From Platerodrilus igneus (taxonomy: Eukaryota; Arthropoda; Insecta; Coleoptera; Lycidae), in assembly GCA_036346225.1 (NCBI GenBank), contig JARFIW010000663.1, forward strand, positions 1,550,001 to 1,614,000: a stretch of 64,000 nucleotides of DNA. The letters are read 5' to 3'. Within the stretch, counting starts at the first letter, position 1. The number at the start of each line of letters is the position of its first letter. The notes below the pieces were generated by a model, which saw only the letters and a list, made by a program, of their open reading frames with translations, was not told where the DNA came from and made no database searches. The translations under genes and the position numbers were made by a program. Of this stretch, positions 1 through 8,985 are shown piece by piece.

Positions 1-156
1 TAGGGTGTATACATCTTGTTGTTGTATAGGAATTCGAATTTTATCATTATTGTTTAAAGATGTGTTAGCATAAGGTTTATGAGTATGTTTTTCAATATTA
101 ACAATTGCATTGTCAAAGTAAACTTTTTCACGCACGTTCAGTATTTCACTATTCAT
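1..156 (-). CDS. Polinton/Maverick major capsid protein, N-terminal fragment
   Basis: The reverse strand opens with ATG at 156 and stays open for 52 codons to the window edge, so the rest of the gene lies outside. The visible residues include NNNDKIRIPIQQQDVYTL, an N-terminal motif I associate with the double jelly-roll (hexon-like) major capsid protein of arthropod Polintons. The assignment rests on that motif and on the position, at the end of a tightly packed block of virus-type genes on the same strand (9 bp from the next frame). The role would be the main capsid subunit. Because only the start is visible, the function is an inference from motif memory plus context; another Polinton structural protein is possible. 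Confidence 0.6.
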   Translation of the reverse strand, partial: MNSEILNVREKVYFDNAIVNIEKHTHKPYANTSLNNNDKIRIPIQQQDVYTL

Positions 157-164
157 TCTACTTT

Positions 165-317
165 TTAATTAAATAAATGCAGTCCTAACGATTGTAGAAA
201 CTGCCGGTTTTGTGTTGTTAGCGGTCTTGAAACAATCAATCGAGTGTCGATTGCTTTGAAATGTCCAGCATTTATAGCAACTCTTGACATGTTGCGTGCA
301 TTATACTTAATACCCAT
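165..317 (-). CDS. short 50-residue Polinton frame of unknown function
   Basis: ATG at 317 to TAA at 165-167 on the reverse strand gives an intact 50-residue basic peptide containing NMSRVAINAGHFK and RPLTTQNRQFLQSLG. It sits between the capsid frame (9 bp downstream) and the penton-like frame (36 bp upstream), in the same direction, as expected for a compact viral operon-like block. It has no frameshift although its upstream neighbour is broken. I do not know a function. The basic, Arg/Asn/Gln-rich composition would fit a small virion or DNA-binding peptide, but that is a guess. It is too short for usual gene-calling cut-offs and could be missed. Confidence 0.5.
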   Translation of the reverse strand: MGIKYNARNMSRVAINAGHFKAIDTRLIVSRPLTTQNRQFLQSLGLHLFN

Positions 318-353
318 GGCTATTGCAGATTTTTTTTAAATACAACCTTACAG

Positions 354-1058
354 TTAGCAGTTCCCTCTGAAACTAACTAAATTTCCATCTTGATCTAACA
401 CTTTAACTATTATTTTATTTATTATACGTGACCTGATTGGTAGATATATAATCGTAGGTATGCACTCGACAATTTTAAAACCTGCAGGTACTTGAGGAAA
501 AAATTCGTGTATTACATGGGCTAGTTTACTATTTAAATAGGATCTACTTGCAATATTACAATCGATTAAAACTGCATTCACTTTACAAATGTTGATCGCG
601 TAGTCTGCTTGATGCGTGACATATGCTAGCAATTTTCGCGGATTGAAACCAAGTAGAGAACCAATTGAATCCTTTTTGGTAAAATCTACATCTAGACTAC
701 ATTTAATACTTTATTTAAGTGTATTATTGTCAGCTGTAATTTCTATATACACTGGCGTCTTTCTAGCGCTTCGTGATTGTTCCATACGACCACGCCCTCT
801 TTTATCACCTAAAGCTTTTTGAAGATATTTATTAATTTCTCTAATCTCATAAGCACCTTCAGGTATTTCTATGAATTCTCCGTTAGATCCATAATAAAAT
901 TTATTATTTATTCCTTTTTCTATGTTTGGAATTGTGTTATAAGACTCAAAATTTGTTAATCCTAATACGTACTCCGAATCATTATCCAAGTTTATAGGCG
1001 GATTAAAATTGCTTGTTAAAACTGAAGTGTTTCCCGTTAGAGTAAAAGTGTACGACAT
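354..1058 (-). pseudogene. Polinton minor capsid (penton-like) protein, one in-frame stop
   Basis: ATG at 1058 opens a frame ending at TAA 354-356, about 234 codons, interrupted by a single in-frame TAA at 711-713. The N-terminal half carries VLGLTNFESYNTIPNI and NKFYYGSNGEFIEIPEG; the C-terminal half has HEFFPQVPAGFKIVECIPT. Both halves are in the same frame, so the only visible lesion is the one nonsense codon. I recognise the protein as one conserved in arthropod Polintons next to the protease and capsid genes. I think it is the single jelly-roll minor capsid (penton) protein, but the penton label is less sure than the Polinton label. It lies 20 bp from the protease frame on the same strand. 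Confidence 0.6.
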
Positions 1059-1077
1059 AACAACTTCGTACGCAGTT

Positions 1078-1530
1078 CTATGCACTACTTAGAAATTGTA
1101 AGCATAAATGACCGCAAAACACAGTACCGTACGATTGTTCTTGGTTAATGTTATAAAGAATTTTACATTTACCCCCGCTATTCAAATAACTTATCAACTC
1201 TGTTGGCGGTCGCAGGTTTCCGTAGCTGTCATAGTAAATAGCGCTACTACCGTACTTTTTGTAAGAGGTCCAATGCGTGCCTAAACCTTCTATTCCATCT
1301 AAATTAATTATACCACATTCTTTTAAATTAACTTTCTTGGGAAGATTGTTTCTCATGAACACTCCACGGAAATATGGTACTTCTAATTGCTTGACAAACT
1401 CTATTAATTTTACATTGCTTAGTGCTCGATTAGGTAAAATCAAGTTGCGTGCCTTTGAGGTTTTGCAGGGGCTAAAAAAGACAAAAACCTTTTTTATAAG
1501 GTTTGATGTACATGCCGTTTCCGACTGCAA
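1078..1530 (-). CDS. adenain-like cysteine protease of a Polinton
   Basis: The 150-residue open frame contains the signature of the adenovirus-type maturation protease found in Polintons: a His in GTHWTSY, an Asp in YYDSYGN, a Gln in NINQEQS and the nucleophile Cys in VFCGHLC near the C-terminus. The N-terminal recognition region is LIEFVKQLEVPYFRGVF. Such enzymes process capsid precursors during virion maturation. The first 30 or so residues of the open frame overlap, in another frame, the 3' end of the upstream core-protein gene (1472-1780) and do not look like family sequence, so the true start is probably near 1430 and may have lost its ATG. The protease core itself shows no stop and all four catalytic positions are present. 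Confidence 0.8.
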   Translation of the reverse strand: MQSETACTSNLIKKVFVFFSPCKTSKARNLILPNRALSNVKLIEFVKQLEVPYFRGVFMRNNLPKKVNLKECGIINLDGIEGLGTHWTSYKKYGSSAIYYDSYGNLRPPTELISYLNSGGKCKILYNINQEQSYGTVFCGHLCLQFLSSA

Positions 1531-1780
1531 TGTCCTCCATTGCCTTGTTATGACGTTGTTTTTCCGCTAGTTGTTCCTTAGCTATTTTAGTATTTGAAAC
1601 TGCTTTTACAACAGCAGCTGCACCTCCAGTAAGAGTACCAAGGGCGCTTAGGCCTGCAAAAATTGGTAATAGTGGTAGAAAACATCTTGTTTTAGGCATT
1701 GATATAATACGAGCTGATTTAATATGCTTCTTTTGTTTTGTTGTATTGGCGGCCTTAATTGCTATGTTGATTGCATCCAT
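1472..1780 (-). CDS. Polinton virion core / membrane-active protein (pX-like)
   Basis: A 102-residue frame with a central hydrophobic, glycine/alanine-rich segment (LPLLPIFAGLSALGTLTGG) followed by an amphipathic charged helix (KEQLAEKQRHNKAMEDI) and a tail with YIKPYKKG. This arrangement is typical of the small core proteins of Polintons, which in many arthropod copies are fused to the C-terminus of the PLA2-like protein. Here the PLA2 frame (1762-2277) ends inside the start of this frame, overlapping by 19 bp with a different phase. Either the two are separate overlapping genes here or a frameshift has split one gene. Role in virion core or membrane penetration is inferred from the family and from the hydrophobic segment. 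Confidence 0.55.
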   Translation of the reverse strand: MDAINIAIKAANTTKQKKHIKSARIISMPKTRCFLPLLPIFAGLSALGTLTGGAAAVVKAVSNTKIAKEQLAEKQRHNKAMEDIAVGNGMYIKPYKKGFCLF

Positions 1781-2277
1781 AATATTAGATCCTTTAGCCT
1801 TTTTAAAGCTGTACGCGCTTGTTCGATAATACTTTTAATACCTAGCGTACTTCTTATTTTACGTTTCTTTATCAGTTTTCTTATTTTATTGATATTTTTT
1901 GTTCTCAGTGATGCACAAGCACCCATACCAAGTTTTACTTTAGCTTTCATTGCGGTAGCTACTCCAAATGCTGCTACTTTTTCACCTAAAGACGAGTCAC
2001 CACAATTTAATCTTTCTGTAGCTAACTGAGCTAACTTCGAATCTGCTTGATGGCGTTTAGATAGATCGTTTTCTTTGGAGTATGCAATATCGTGCTCCTT
2101 ACAAGCCTCGTCTAATTTGTTTATTCCCTTGTCTCCCCGAGCTAACCGTTCGATTAGTTTTGTACCCGGACCGCAAAATTTGTAACCCGGAATATGCGCT
2201 TCAAATGGTAAATTGTTAATTACAGTATTTAATAGTCCGTTCCCAGTAGTTTTAGAATTATTATTATATGTAATCAT
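1762..2277 (-). CDS. phospholipase A2-like (parvovirus-type) protein of a Polinton
   Basis: 171 residues. Residues 31-67 hold the PLA2 calcium loop YKFCGPGT and the catalytic helix DEACKEHDIAYS, with the His-Asp pair in EHDIAY. This is the short PLA2 domain shared by parvovirus VP1 proteins and many arthropod Polinton proteins, where it is thought to help virions cross endosomal membranes. The C-terminal third is basic (KIRKLIKKRKIRSTLG). The motif residues that can be checked by eye are present, so the domain may be catalytically intact. The gene heads the reverse-strand block; the ATPase gene starts 132 bp away on the other strand. The frame ends in WMQST just after the overlapping start of the core-protein frame. 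Confidence 0.85.
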   Translation of the reverse strand: MITYNNNSKTTGNGLLNTVINNLPFEAHIPGYKFCGPGTKLIERLARGDKGINKLDEACKEHDIAYSKENDLSKRHQADSKLAQLATERLNCGDSSLGEKVAAFGVATAMKAKVKLGMGACASLRTKNINKIRKLIKKRKIRSTLGIKSIIEQARTALKRLKDLILWMQST

Positions 2278-2409
2278 TAGAGGACAACTATCCTCTCAAG
2301 CTGTGCAGTAAATAAATAAAATATTATGAATTAATGATTCTTTATATACTCGCCGTTTCTTATATATATAATTCCACTTTTTTTACAATCGAATTTAGTA
2401 CTTGCAAAC
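2278..2409. promoter_or_regulatory. divergent intergenic region between Polinton gene blocks
   Basis: The 132-bp AT-rich gap separates the leftward block (PLA2 to capsid) from the rightward block (ATPase and following frame). Any promoters for both sets would have to lie here. It contains TATA-like runs (tatatatata near 2370 and tttatata at 2341) but no element I can assign with certainty. Confidence 0.3.
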
Positions 2410-3099
2410 ATGCGTGTTGTGAAACAATCAACACCTTTAACCATAAACAATAATGACATTGGCGTGCAATCCTTAGCTAAAAAGAAAAAACACAGCGTTC
2501 TTCTGCCTTCATCTATTCGATGTCTAGTTGTTGGTCCATCAAATTGCGGTAAAACCAACGTTATGATTGGGTTGATAGAACATCATAATGGTTTAAAGTT
2601 TGAAAACGTATATGTTTATTCTAAATCACTTTATCAACCAAAGTATCAATACCTTGAAAGTCTACTGCAACCAATAAAAGGGATCAAATATTATACATTT
2701 TCCAGTTCTGATAATATTATATCACCATCTGATGCTCGAAATAATTCTATATTTGTTTTAGATAATGTAGCTTGCGATAAACAAGGTATCATTAGGGAAT
2801 ACTTTAGTATGGGGCGTCATAAACAAGTAGACAATTTTTACCTTTGTCAAAGTTATACTCGTATACCTAAGCACTTACTACGTGATAATGCTAATCTTTT
2901 AGTTTTATTTAAACAAGATGATTTAAACTTAAAACACATATATGACGATCACGTCAATACTGACATGAAGTATGATAAATTCCGTGAAATATGTGCTGCT
3001 TGTTGGCAAGACAAATACGGTTTCTTAGTTGTAGACAAAGATAGTGATCCAGGTCAAGGAAGGTACCGAATAGGTTTTGATCACTTCATACATATTTAA
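2410..3099 (+). CDS. FtsK/HerA-type genome-packaging ATPase of a Polinton
   Basis: 229 residues from ATG at 2410 to the TAA just before 3100, intact. A Walker A motif, VVGPSNCGKTNVMIGLIEH, lies near residue 42; a Walker B-like hydrophobic strand with acidic end, SIFVLDNVACD, lies near residue 113; a sensor-like FYLCQSY follows near residue 143. This matches the A32/FtsK-HerA packaging ATPases of Polintons, which drive DNA into the procapsid. It is the first gene of the rightward block and shows no stop or frameshift. It is the best-preserved enzyme gene of the element. Confidence 0.88.
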   Translation: MRVVKQSTPLTINNNDIGVQSLAKKKKHSVLLPSSIRCLVVGPSNCGKTNVMIGLIEHHNGLKFENVYVYSKSLYQPKYQYLESLLQPIKGIKYYTFSSSDNIISPSDARNNSIFVLDNVACDKQGIIREYFSMGRHKQVDNFYLCQSYTRIPKHLLRDNANLLVLFKQDDLNLKHIYDDHVNTDMKYDKFREICAACWQDKYGFLVVDKDSDPGQGRYRIGFDHFIHI

Positions 3100-3163
3100 A
3101 CCTTGAGAGACGCAAGTATCGTTAGTATCGAAGAATTTTTTATTACAATAAACCTTTTACGCA

Positions 3164-3654
3164 ATGAACAAGGAGGCGATAAAACTTAAAAGAATTTTAA
3201 TTAAGAAAAGAAACATTGTAAAAAACAAATTGCGCCAGTTAAAAAATAATAAAGTCGTCCAAGTGGAATCAATCTTACCCATAACATCACGATTAGAAAC
3301 TATTGCTAATAAACTGGATGGGGAAAGTGCGGTAAAGAAAGAAAAATTTAAAGAAGAAGAAGAACTGCCTCATAGCAGTGTAAAAAAATTAAACCTAAAT
3401 AGCTAGAAAGGAACGTTGACTATATTGATTCCCCGGTTATTGCTCAGCATATACCAAATATAAAAAATGATGCCATAGAGGTAGATGATGATGATGATGA
3501 CGATGTTGAGAATGAATACGAAGCAGAAATTAATCGAAATGCACAAGAAGCCCAGGAATATATTCAAAGCTTTGCCGATTCACCTGGTATGACACATTAT
3601 CTCGAACAGCTACATCCGCTACCTCGAGAATATATTTACAATATGTTTACATAA
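3164..3654 (+). pseudogene. Polinton conserved frame downstream of ATPase, frameshifted and truncated
   Basis: ATG at 3164 starts a lysine-rich frame (NKEAIKLKRILIKKRN) that stops at 3404-3406. From about 3410 a second frame continues with an acidic run (EVDDDDDDDVENEYEAE) and then LEQLHPLPREYIYNMF before TAA at 3652-3654. The two parts look like one gene broken by a frameshift near 3405. In other arthropod Polintons the protein after the ATPase has the same basic start, acidic middle and LPR-Y motif but goes on further. Here it ends where a Penelope-like element begins, so the C-terminus was probably lost by that insertion. Function unknown. Confidence 0.55.
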
Positions 3655-3657
3655 GTA

Positions 3658-4302
3658 TTATACATAATACTATCACATAATGAATTCAGACCTAAAAATA
3701 TAAAAATAATTAAAAAAACACTTAAAAATAATTGTTATCCTACATCATTCGTAAAACAAACCATTAAAGAAAAAGTAGATAAAATTTATAACAATGAAGG
3801 CACTAAAAAACCACATACAAATGAAAATAGGATTGCAATGGAGTATACACCCGGGCTTTCAGAAAAAAAAAAAAAATATCTAATGGCATATGATATACAC
3901 GTCGCACACAAACCAAATAATTCAACAAAAAATTTCTATACCCAACTTAAACCTAAAGCAGACCAAAAAAACAGAACACACACAATTTATAAGATTAATT
4001 GCTCGGATTGCACGGGGCTATACATTGGAAATTCAAAACAGTACTTACATAAACGCATATATGAACATAAATATACAATAAAAACTTCTAATAAAAAGAG
4101 CACTGCCCTTGCAGCACACGAAATTGAAAAAGTTCACCAGTTTGACTTCGAAAATGTCTGTATCCTGAGTACCGCATTTAATGATAAGAAAAGAAACCTT
4201 TTAGAAACAATACAAATCCAAAAAAACCCAAATGCCATAAATTCAAAAAATGACCAAGATGATTTTTGCAATATATACCACAACTTAATTCACCACAAAT
4301 AA
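3658..4302 (+). mobile_element. Penelope-like element, 5'-truncated, with GIY-YIG endonuclease domain
   Basis: An open frame (ATG-independent) runs from about 3658 to the TAA at 4300-4302. It starts in the linker after the reverse transcriptase (EFRPKNIKIIKKTLKNN) and ends with a GIY-YIG nuclease domain: YKINCSDCTGLYIGNSKQYL, then R-EH and a TALAAHEIEKVHQFDF zinc-associated region. This RT-linker-GIY-YIG order is specific to Penelope-like elements. The RT itself is missing, as expected for 5' truncation during target-primed insertion. The 645-bp piece is otherwise free of stops. It directly abuts the last Polinton frame, which marks the insertion site. The Polinton does not recognisably resume after it. 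Confidence 0.85.
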
Positions 4303-7300
4303 ACCAACAAAAAACTAGTAGAAATATTCTCATGTATCATCTGCTTCATATTATAATTTATAGTATCTAGTTTAATTTCTACTCAGTGATGATTAAGATA
4401 TTTAAAGGTTAGGTTGAATGACAAATGTAGTCAGATAAGTTAAAGTTATGTACTAGTGAAGATGTAAAATAATATAGTTCTAAAAACATTTTTATATTGT
4501 TAACTTAAGGTAAATATAAATCTAGATTTTTATTAATAGTAATTTGTGTAATAGTATTTTTAGAAACATATTTGAAAATGGAAAACCGAAACGCGTCATA
4601 TGTATTGAATTAAAATGATTTATTGAGCAATTTCATTTCATCACAACAAACACCATATAACAAGATAGTTGAAAATGACCAAATTCCAAGAAATTTAATT
4701 AAAATATAAACAGATGGTCAAGAAAGGGCGAATATAATATATATATACATGTTGCTGTAATTATAGGGTTAATTTAGGGGTAGGTTGAGTCATAGGGGTC
4801 GTAGAATAAACAAAAGAAACTGCCAAATAACAAAAGCACTGTAACAATTACGATTTTCTGCTATTTAAATATACGCTTTTGTTCAATACACCTATTCAAT
4901 AAATATTAAATTTCTATTGAAACCATATATTATGAATTCATTCATAGTGCCCCATCTACATTTGAATAGTCAAAGTAAACTTTAAGTATTCTTCTATTTG
5001 CTTGTATCTTGATACAAAATTCCCTTTCCCGGTGCATGCTTGAATAGTAAACATTGCCTCGTGGACAAGCTCCATTTTGATATTAGCATGTAATCCGAAT
5101 ACAAGTGTTATCGAGGGCCTGCAAGTTTTCGTGTTAAAACATGCCATCCCAGAAGAAAGTAAGGTGGTGTCAACGTATTCCATGGGTTCATTTTGAGTTG
5201 TAGCATCGACCTAGGATAGTTGTAAATACATTTCTACTGTAAGAAAATAATTCGCAAACCTACCTTTAAATTCAATTTTCCCGTTTAGTTTCAGCGCAAG
5301 TTTTTTTTAAAGTAGCAAGTTTTCTAAAGTACCAAGTTTTTTTTAAAGCAGCAAGTTTTCTAAAGTACCAAGTTTTTTTAAAGTACCAAGTATTAAATAT
5401 GAAGCAAGTATTAAGTATCACGCAAGTTTTTTAAAGTACGAAGTATTACGCCCGTGTTATGCAAGTTGCAAGTTTTAAACTTCAAGTATTAAAGTAAAAA
5501 GAATTATGAATCATATTAAACAACTGTTAATCGTATGGAAATTGGTTGAGCTTTAGATGCAGTTTCAATTGTTGCTAGGCAAAATAGTGGAAATCCCCAC
5601 ATATGATCGGTTAGTATGGAGGTCAAGTCCGGACACCTGTGTCATCTGCGTGCAACCACAATTGTAAGTACGTAGATGCTTAAAAAATTTAGTCGCCAAG
5701 CAGATATCCAGCAGTGAGTCATCCTCCATTTTATACCTATATTTATTTCAAGGAACATTCACTTAAGATGTACAAATAATTTTCAAAGAAGCTATATATG
5801 TTTATTTAAAGTTAATTCTGGAAATTTTTGTGAAGGTTCGATGATTATTTAAATAGATACACGTAAAATTTAGTTCAGAATTTAGTATTTGAATAATGCA
5901 TAAATGACCTGATTATTTTCAAGGCATTTCTATAAGATAATTTTGAAGTTACAAAGTTATATTAAAATGTTTGCATAACCGAACATGTGATACGATAAGA
6001 ATTGTTTGCCAAATTATAGTGTATAACATATTTTGACAGTACACCTGAAGTACAGCTTAATGCCGACAATAAGTATTTTTTGAGCTTTGATTCCATTAAA
6101 GATATCTATTAAAAATATAGTTCTATAATCTACAAAAAAATTTTTGAGCATTTAATTTGTTTCTTGTAAACTGAACAGGATCCTATTCAAGTAGCATGAT
6201 TAAACTGTAACATAAAAAATGAAAATCATATATTCCTTATAGAGAATTAATGTAAAGTATGCAATCAAAAAAATATCCCACGAATATTCAGAGATTAATG
6301 TTAAATCGTAATAAAGAAACTGTTTTGAACGTCTCCGTACAGATAGCTTTATGTAAACAATGTATATATATATTTTTTTAAATTAATAGAAAAAATAATA
6401 AGTTGTCGTAAAACTTTTTTTCTTTGAAATCAGCAATAATTGTTCTATAGAAGCAAACATTTTACAAATATGAAATTTTGGTATTGAAGAAAGATATTAT
6501 TGGTGTTAAATTTAAAAGTGTTTTTGAAGTATAATTTTGACTAGTGGATCTATTTATAATTTTTTTTGGTGATAAAGTAGCCCTAGTCTAAAAATGTTTA
6601 GGTGTGGTTAAGTTTTCAAATAGTACAAGATCGTCGTTTCCATTCCAAATAGCAGAGTCAAAAGTAAGTATTTTTTTATACGTTGCTCGTCTTAAGTTTT
6701 TTTTCTTTCGAAGATTTCCGTATCTGATTTTCGGATAGTTTCTTATCATAACACCCATTAAGATACGGTGGCGTCCAATAACATTTCTTCTTTTATCGTA
6801 TACCATCCTACGACCCTAGCTCATAGCTCTGCCCTAAGTTGAAGAAGCTTAGCTGGCTGGAAGATCTCCTTAGAGGGACCCTTTTTTCTTAAAGCCATTC
6901 AACATCCTTTTTACCCTGGGCTTAACTGTCAAACAGGAACCCCTCGTAATCTATCGAGGCTCTGCCACCTATATGGTAGAGTAAACATACTATTTACCTT
7001 TTGAGGAATTTAGCATGCTACAGCACATAATTACAGATATTAAAAGAGTATATAAGTCTTGTTAGTTGAGCGCACACTGTATATAACAGTACAAGCGATT
7101 AAACGCATATCCAAGAGTAGTTATGAGCAAAGATAAGATTTAAGATGTAACAAAATGCATCGAAATTAAATCAACGGAACCTATATGAATTGGCTAGATA
7201 AATATTCAACAAGTGCGTTAAATATATCATCATTTACACAGGCAAAATTTATGCAGTAATTGAATAAATTGTACGTGACATAAAGTATTCAATTTGTTCA

Positions 7301-7991
7301 AAAATCCAATTTAACTAGGAAATAAACAAAAGCCAAATTTATTTCTGCTTAGATAAGAATAAGAAAATAACAATGCATACGTGATTTAATGAACGAAAAT
7401 TCCTGGGATTTCTAAATTAAATATAAATGTATGTAAATGAATACGTGATGATTTAAGCTTTCTTCCAAGTATTTGAACTAAACAATTGATAAAATTTCCC
7501 GGAGTACACAAGAGATAAGACAATGGTGTCGCCCAACACGTGAAAACAACGAATAGCAAACAAAGAAGCAAGGCCTATAAATACGATAACAATTGAGCAA
7601 CGAGTTAGTATACATTTGCAACTGGGCTGTCACGATACTCAAAAGTGCTAAATTATTCACGTAACCAGTTAACGAAAGTAAAGTAAAATCATTTTTATAA
7701 AAGTGTAAAAATTGTGTAAGTAAGCCGATCTATTATAGACGTAAGTAAACCAAATTTAGAAAAATTATACAATTTCTAATATAAATAAAGCAGGGCTCTG
7801 GACACGAGTCTGGAGATTACCTCCTGTTAAATTAATTTTGGTAATCAATGACATGGTAAATGTTCTATTACTGTTTTGTTAATTACGGATATGGAAAACC
7901 TTTTATTGTATTAACTTATGGGATTTGAATAACGATTTGGATAGCATTTTGGTTTTGACGTCGACTTCCAAATTCGACTCTAAACATTCAG
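4303..7991. other. AT-rich non-coding stretch upstream of the first recognised BBS1 exon
   Basis: No gene I can support. A 75-codon open frame on the reverse strand (4956-5183) and a 72-codon one (6588-6806) have no family resemblance I can see. The stretch holds a degenerate tandem repeat (5285-5500), a LINE-tail-like piece (6790-6960) and, near 7570-7620, a TATA-like box with downstream AATAAA (about 7786) that could be an LTR remnant. Missing 5' exons of BBS1 would be expected on the + strand here or beyond the window; I could not identify them. Confidence 0.4.
5285..5500. repeat. degenerate tandem repeat, CAAGTTTTTTTAAAGTAC-type unit
   Basis: Repeated units of the form caagttttctaaagtac / caagtttttttaaagta recur about every 17-20 bp between roughly 5295 and 5480, decaying to caagtatta-type units at the right side. 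It looks like a minisatellite expanded from an AT-rich core. Confidence 0.6.
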
Positions 7992-8041
7992 ACTGGACAC
8001 AAAAACTCTTGAGGATGCAGAAAAACTGCTGAACCCCCCAG
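7992..8041 (+). CDS. BBS1: BBS1 exon (candidate first visible exon)
   Basis: A 50-nt exon bounded by cattcag at 7985-7991 and gttaga at 8042. It encodes LDTKTLEDAEKLLNPP, which resembles the acidic helix-forming stretch that precedes the first conserved strand in BBS1 proteins (vertebrate pattern ID-LTLKEML). An in-frame TAA at 7981-7983 rules out extension upstream without splicing. It ends with one codon base; the next exon must then begin with CT at 8490, using the acceptor after ctcaag. The alternative acceptor at 8481 would break the frame. Short and only moderately similar, so less sure than the other exons. Confidence 0.6.
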
Positions 8042-8489
8042 GTTAGATGTATTGATATAATTTATTTCTGTAAACTGTTTAATTCAATAATCTTTCGAAA
8101 ATGTAAGAGTTAACAAAACCGGGTTTTTTTTGATAAATTTATGAAAGGCAACAAAAGGCTCGTTTTGCTGGCTTCAATTTCTTAAATCAGGCATATGTAA
8201 ATATTCTGAAGAAGGGGAAGATTTTAAAAGGGTTGTAAATATTTAATCATTATATTGTGTATTGTAGAATTGCTTTATTTAATTGAATCAGCTAAGGCAA
8301 AGAAAATCTATAACTTAACATTTCACAAGTGCTTGATTAATAAAAAGGAAATATCATAGCATTTTATGGTTTGCCCAACCGTTTAAGGGTACGAATTGTA
8401 TGCTGGTCAGTAATTATCTTCTCAATACCTCAATCAGCAGTTACATGTAGATATATTTAAAACCGAGTTTATTAATTTTAGGTCTCAAG

Positions 8490-8695
8490 CTTTACTTACC
8501 TTACCCAAAACCGAAGTACCAGAATTTATTGAGACATATTCCAAAATCGAACTAATCAAAAACTCTCCTATAACATGCATGACAACAATAAATCGAACAT
8601 CTGAAGATCGTCTAGCAGTATCTTGCCCAGTTTTGGCCACAGAATCGGGACAAGTATTTGTTTTAGATTCACAAAGTTTCACTGCAATTTATGAG
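8490..8695 (+). CDS. BBS1: BBS1 exon, beta-propeller region
   Basis: Encodes 68 full codons after two joining bases. ITCMTTINRTSEDRLAVSC, VLATESGQVFVLD and SQSFTAIYE match the vertebrate BBS1 pattern [32 protein letters not shown], including spacing. Donor gtaagc at 8696. The acceptor is ambiguous: AG|GTCTC at 8482 or AAG|CTTTAC at 8490; only the second keeps phase with the preceding 50-nt exon. The following intron is just 47 bp, typical of insects. Confidence 0.9.
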
Positions 8696-8742
8696 GTAAG
8701 CCTCAATACGTTAATAATCTGCTGGTATTGATTGGTTTTTAG

Positions 8743-8985
8743 GCACGCGTAAGTAATGTTAAAGCAGCCCCCAGTGTAATAAGGGCCACTGGAACGTTTG
8801 ATGTTAGCTATAGAATTGCAGTTGCTTGCAGAGAGCAATATGTTGCAATGCTGCGCCGTGGTTGGTTAGAAGGAAAAAATATAATACAAACAGCGACTCC
8901 AATTGTAGATATGGTTTTAATCCCTGGAGATGATTTTATTTGTTTGGCAACGTCTGATAAATCGCTGAGCTGTTACAGTAAAAGG
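8743..8985 (+). CDS. BBS1: BBS1 exon, beta-propeller region
   Basis: 81 codons in phase 0 at both ends, between acceptor ggtttttag and donor gtatgt. The residues GTFDVSYRIAVACREQYV, MLRRGWLEGKNII and DDFICLATSDKSLSCYSKR follow the BBS1 order (vertebrate G-FDVEFR-A-ACR-G-IYILRR, then the short blade ending before GKKLWTV). No stop or frameshift. The next exon is more than 20 kb away across a transposon-filled intron. Confidence 0.92.

Noticed and set aside
1..3654. Adenovirus, or parvovirus integration
   Set aside because: The protease and PLA2 domain each have relatives there, but their combination with an FtsK/HerA-type ATPase and a Polinton-like gene order points to a Polinton.
4956..5183. 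75-codon open frame on the - strand
   Set aside because: No recognisable motif; the candidate upstream splice junction does not keep the frame.
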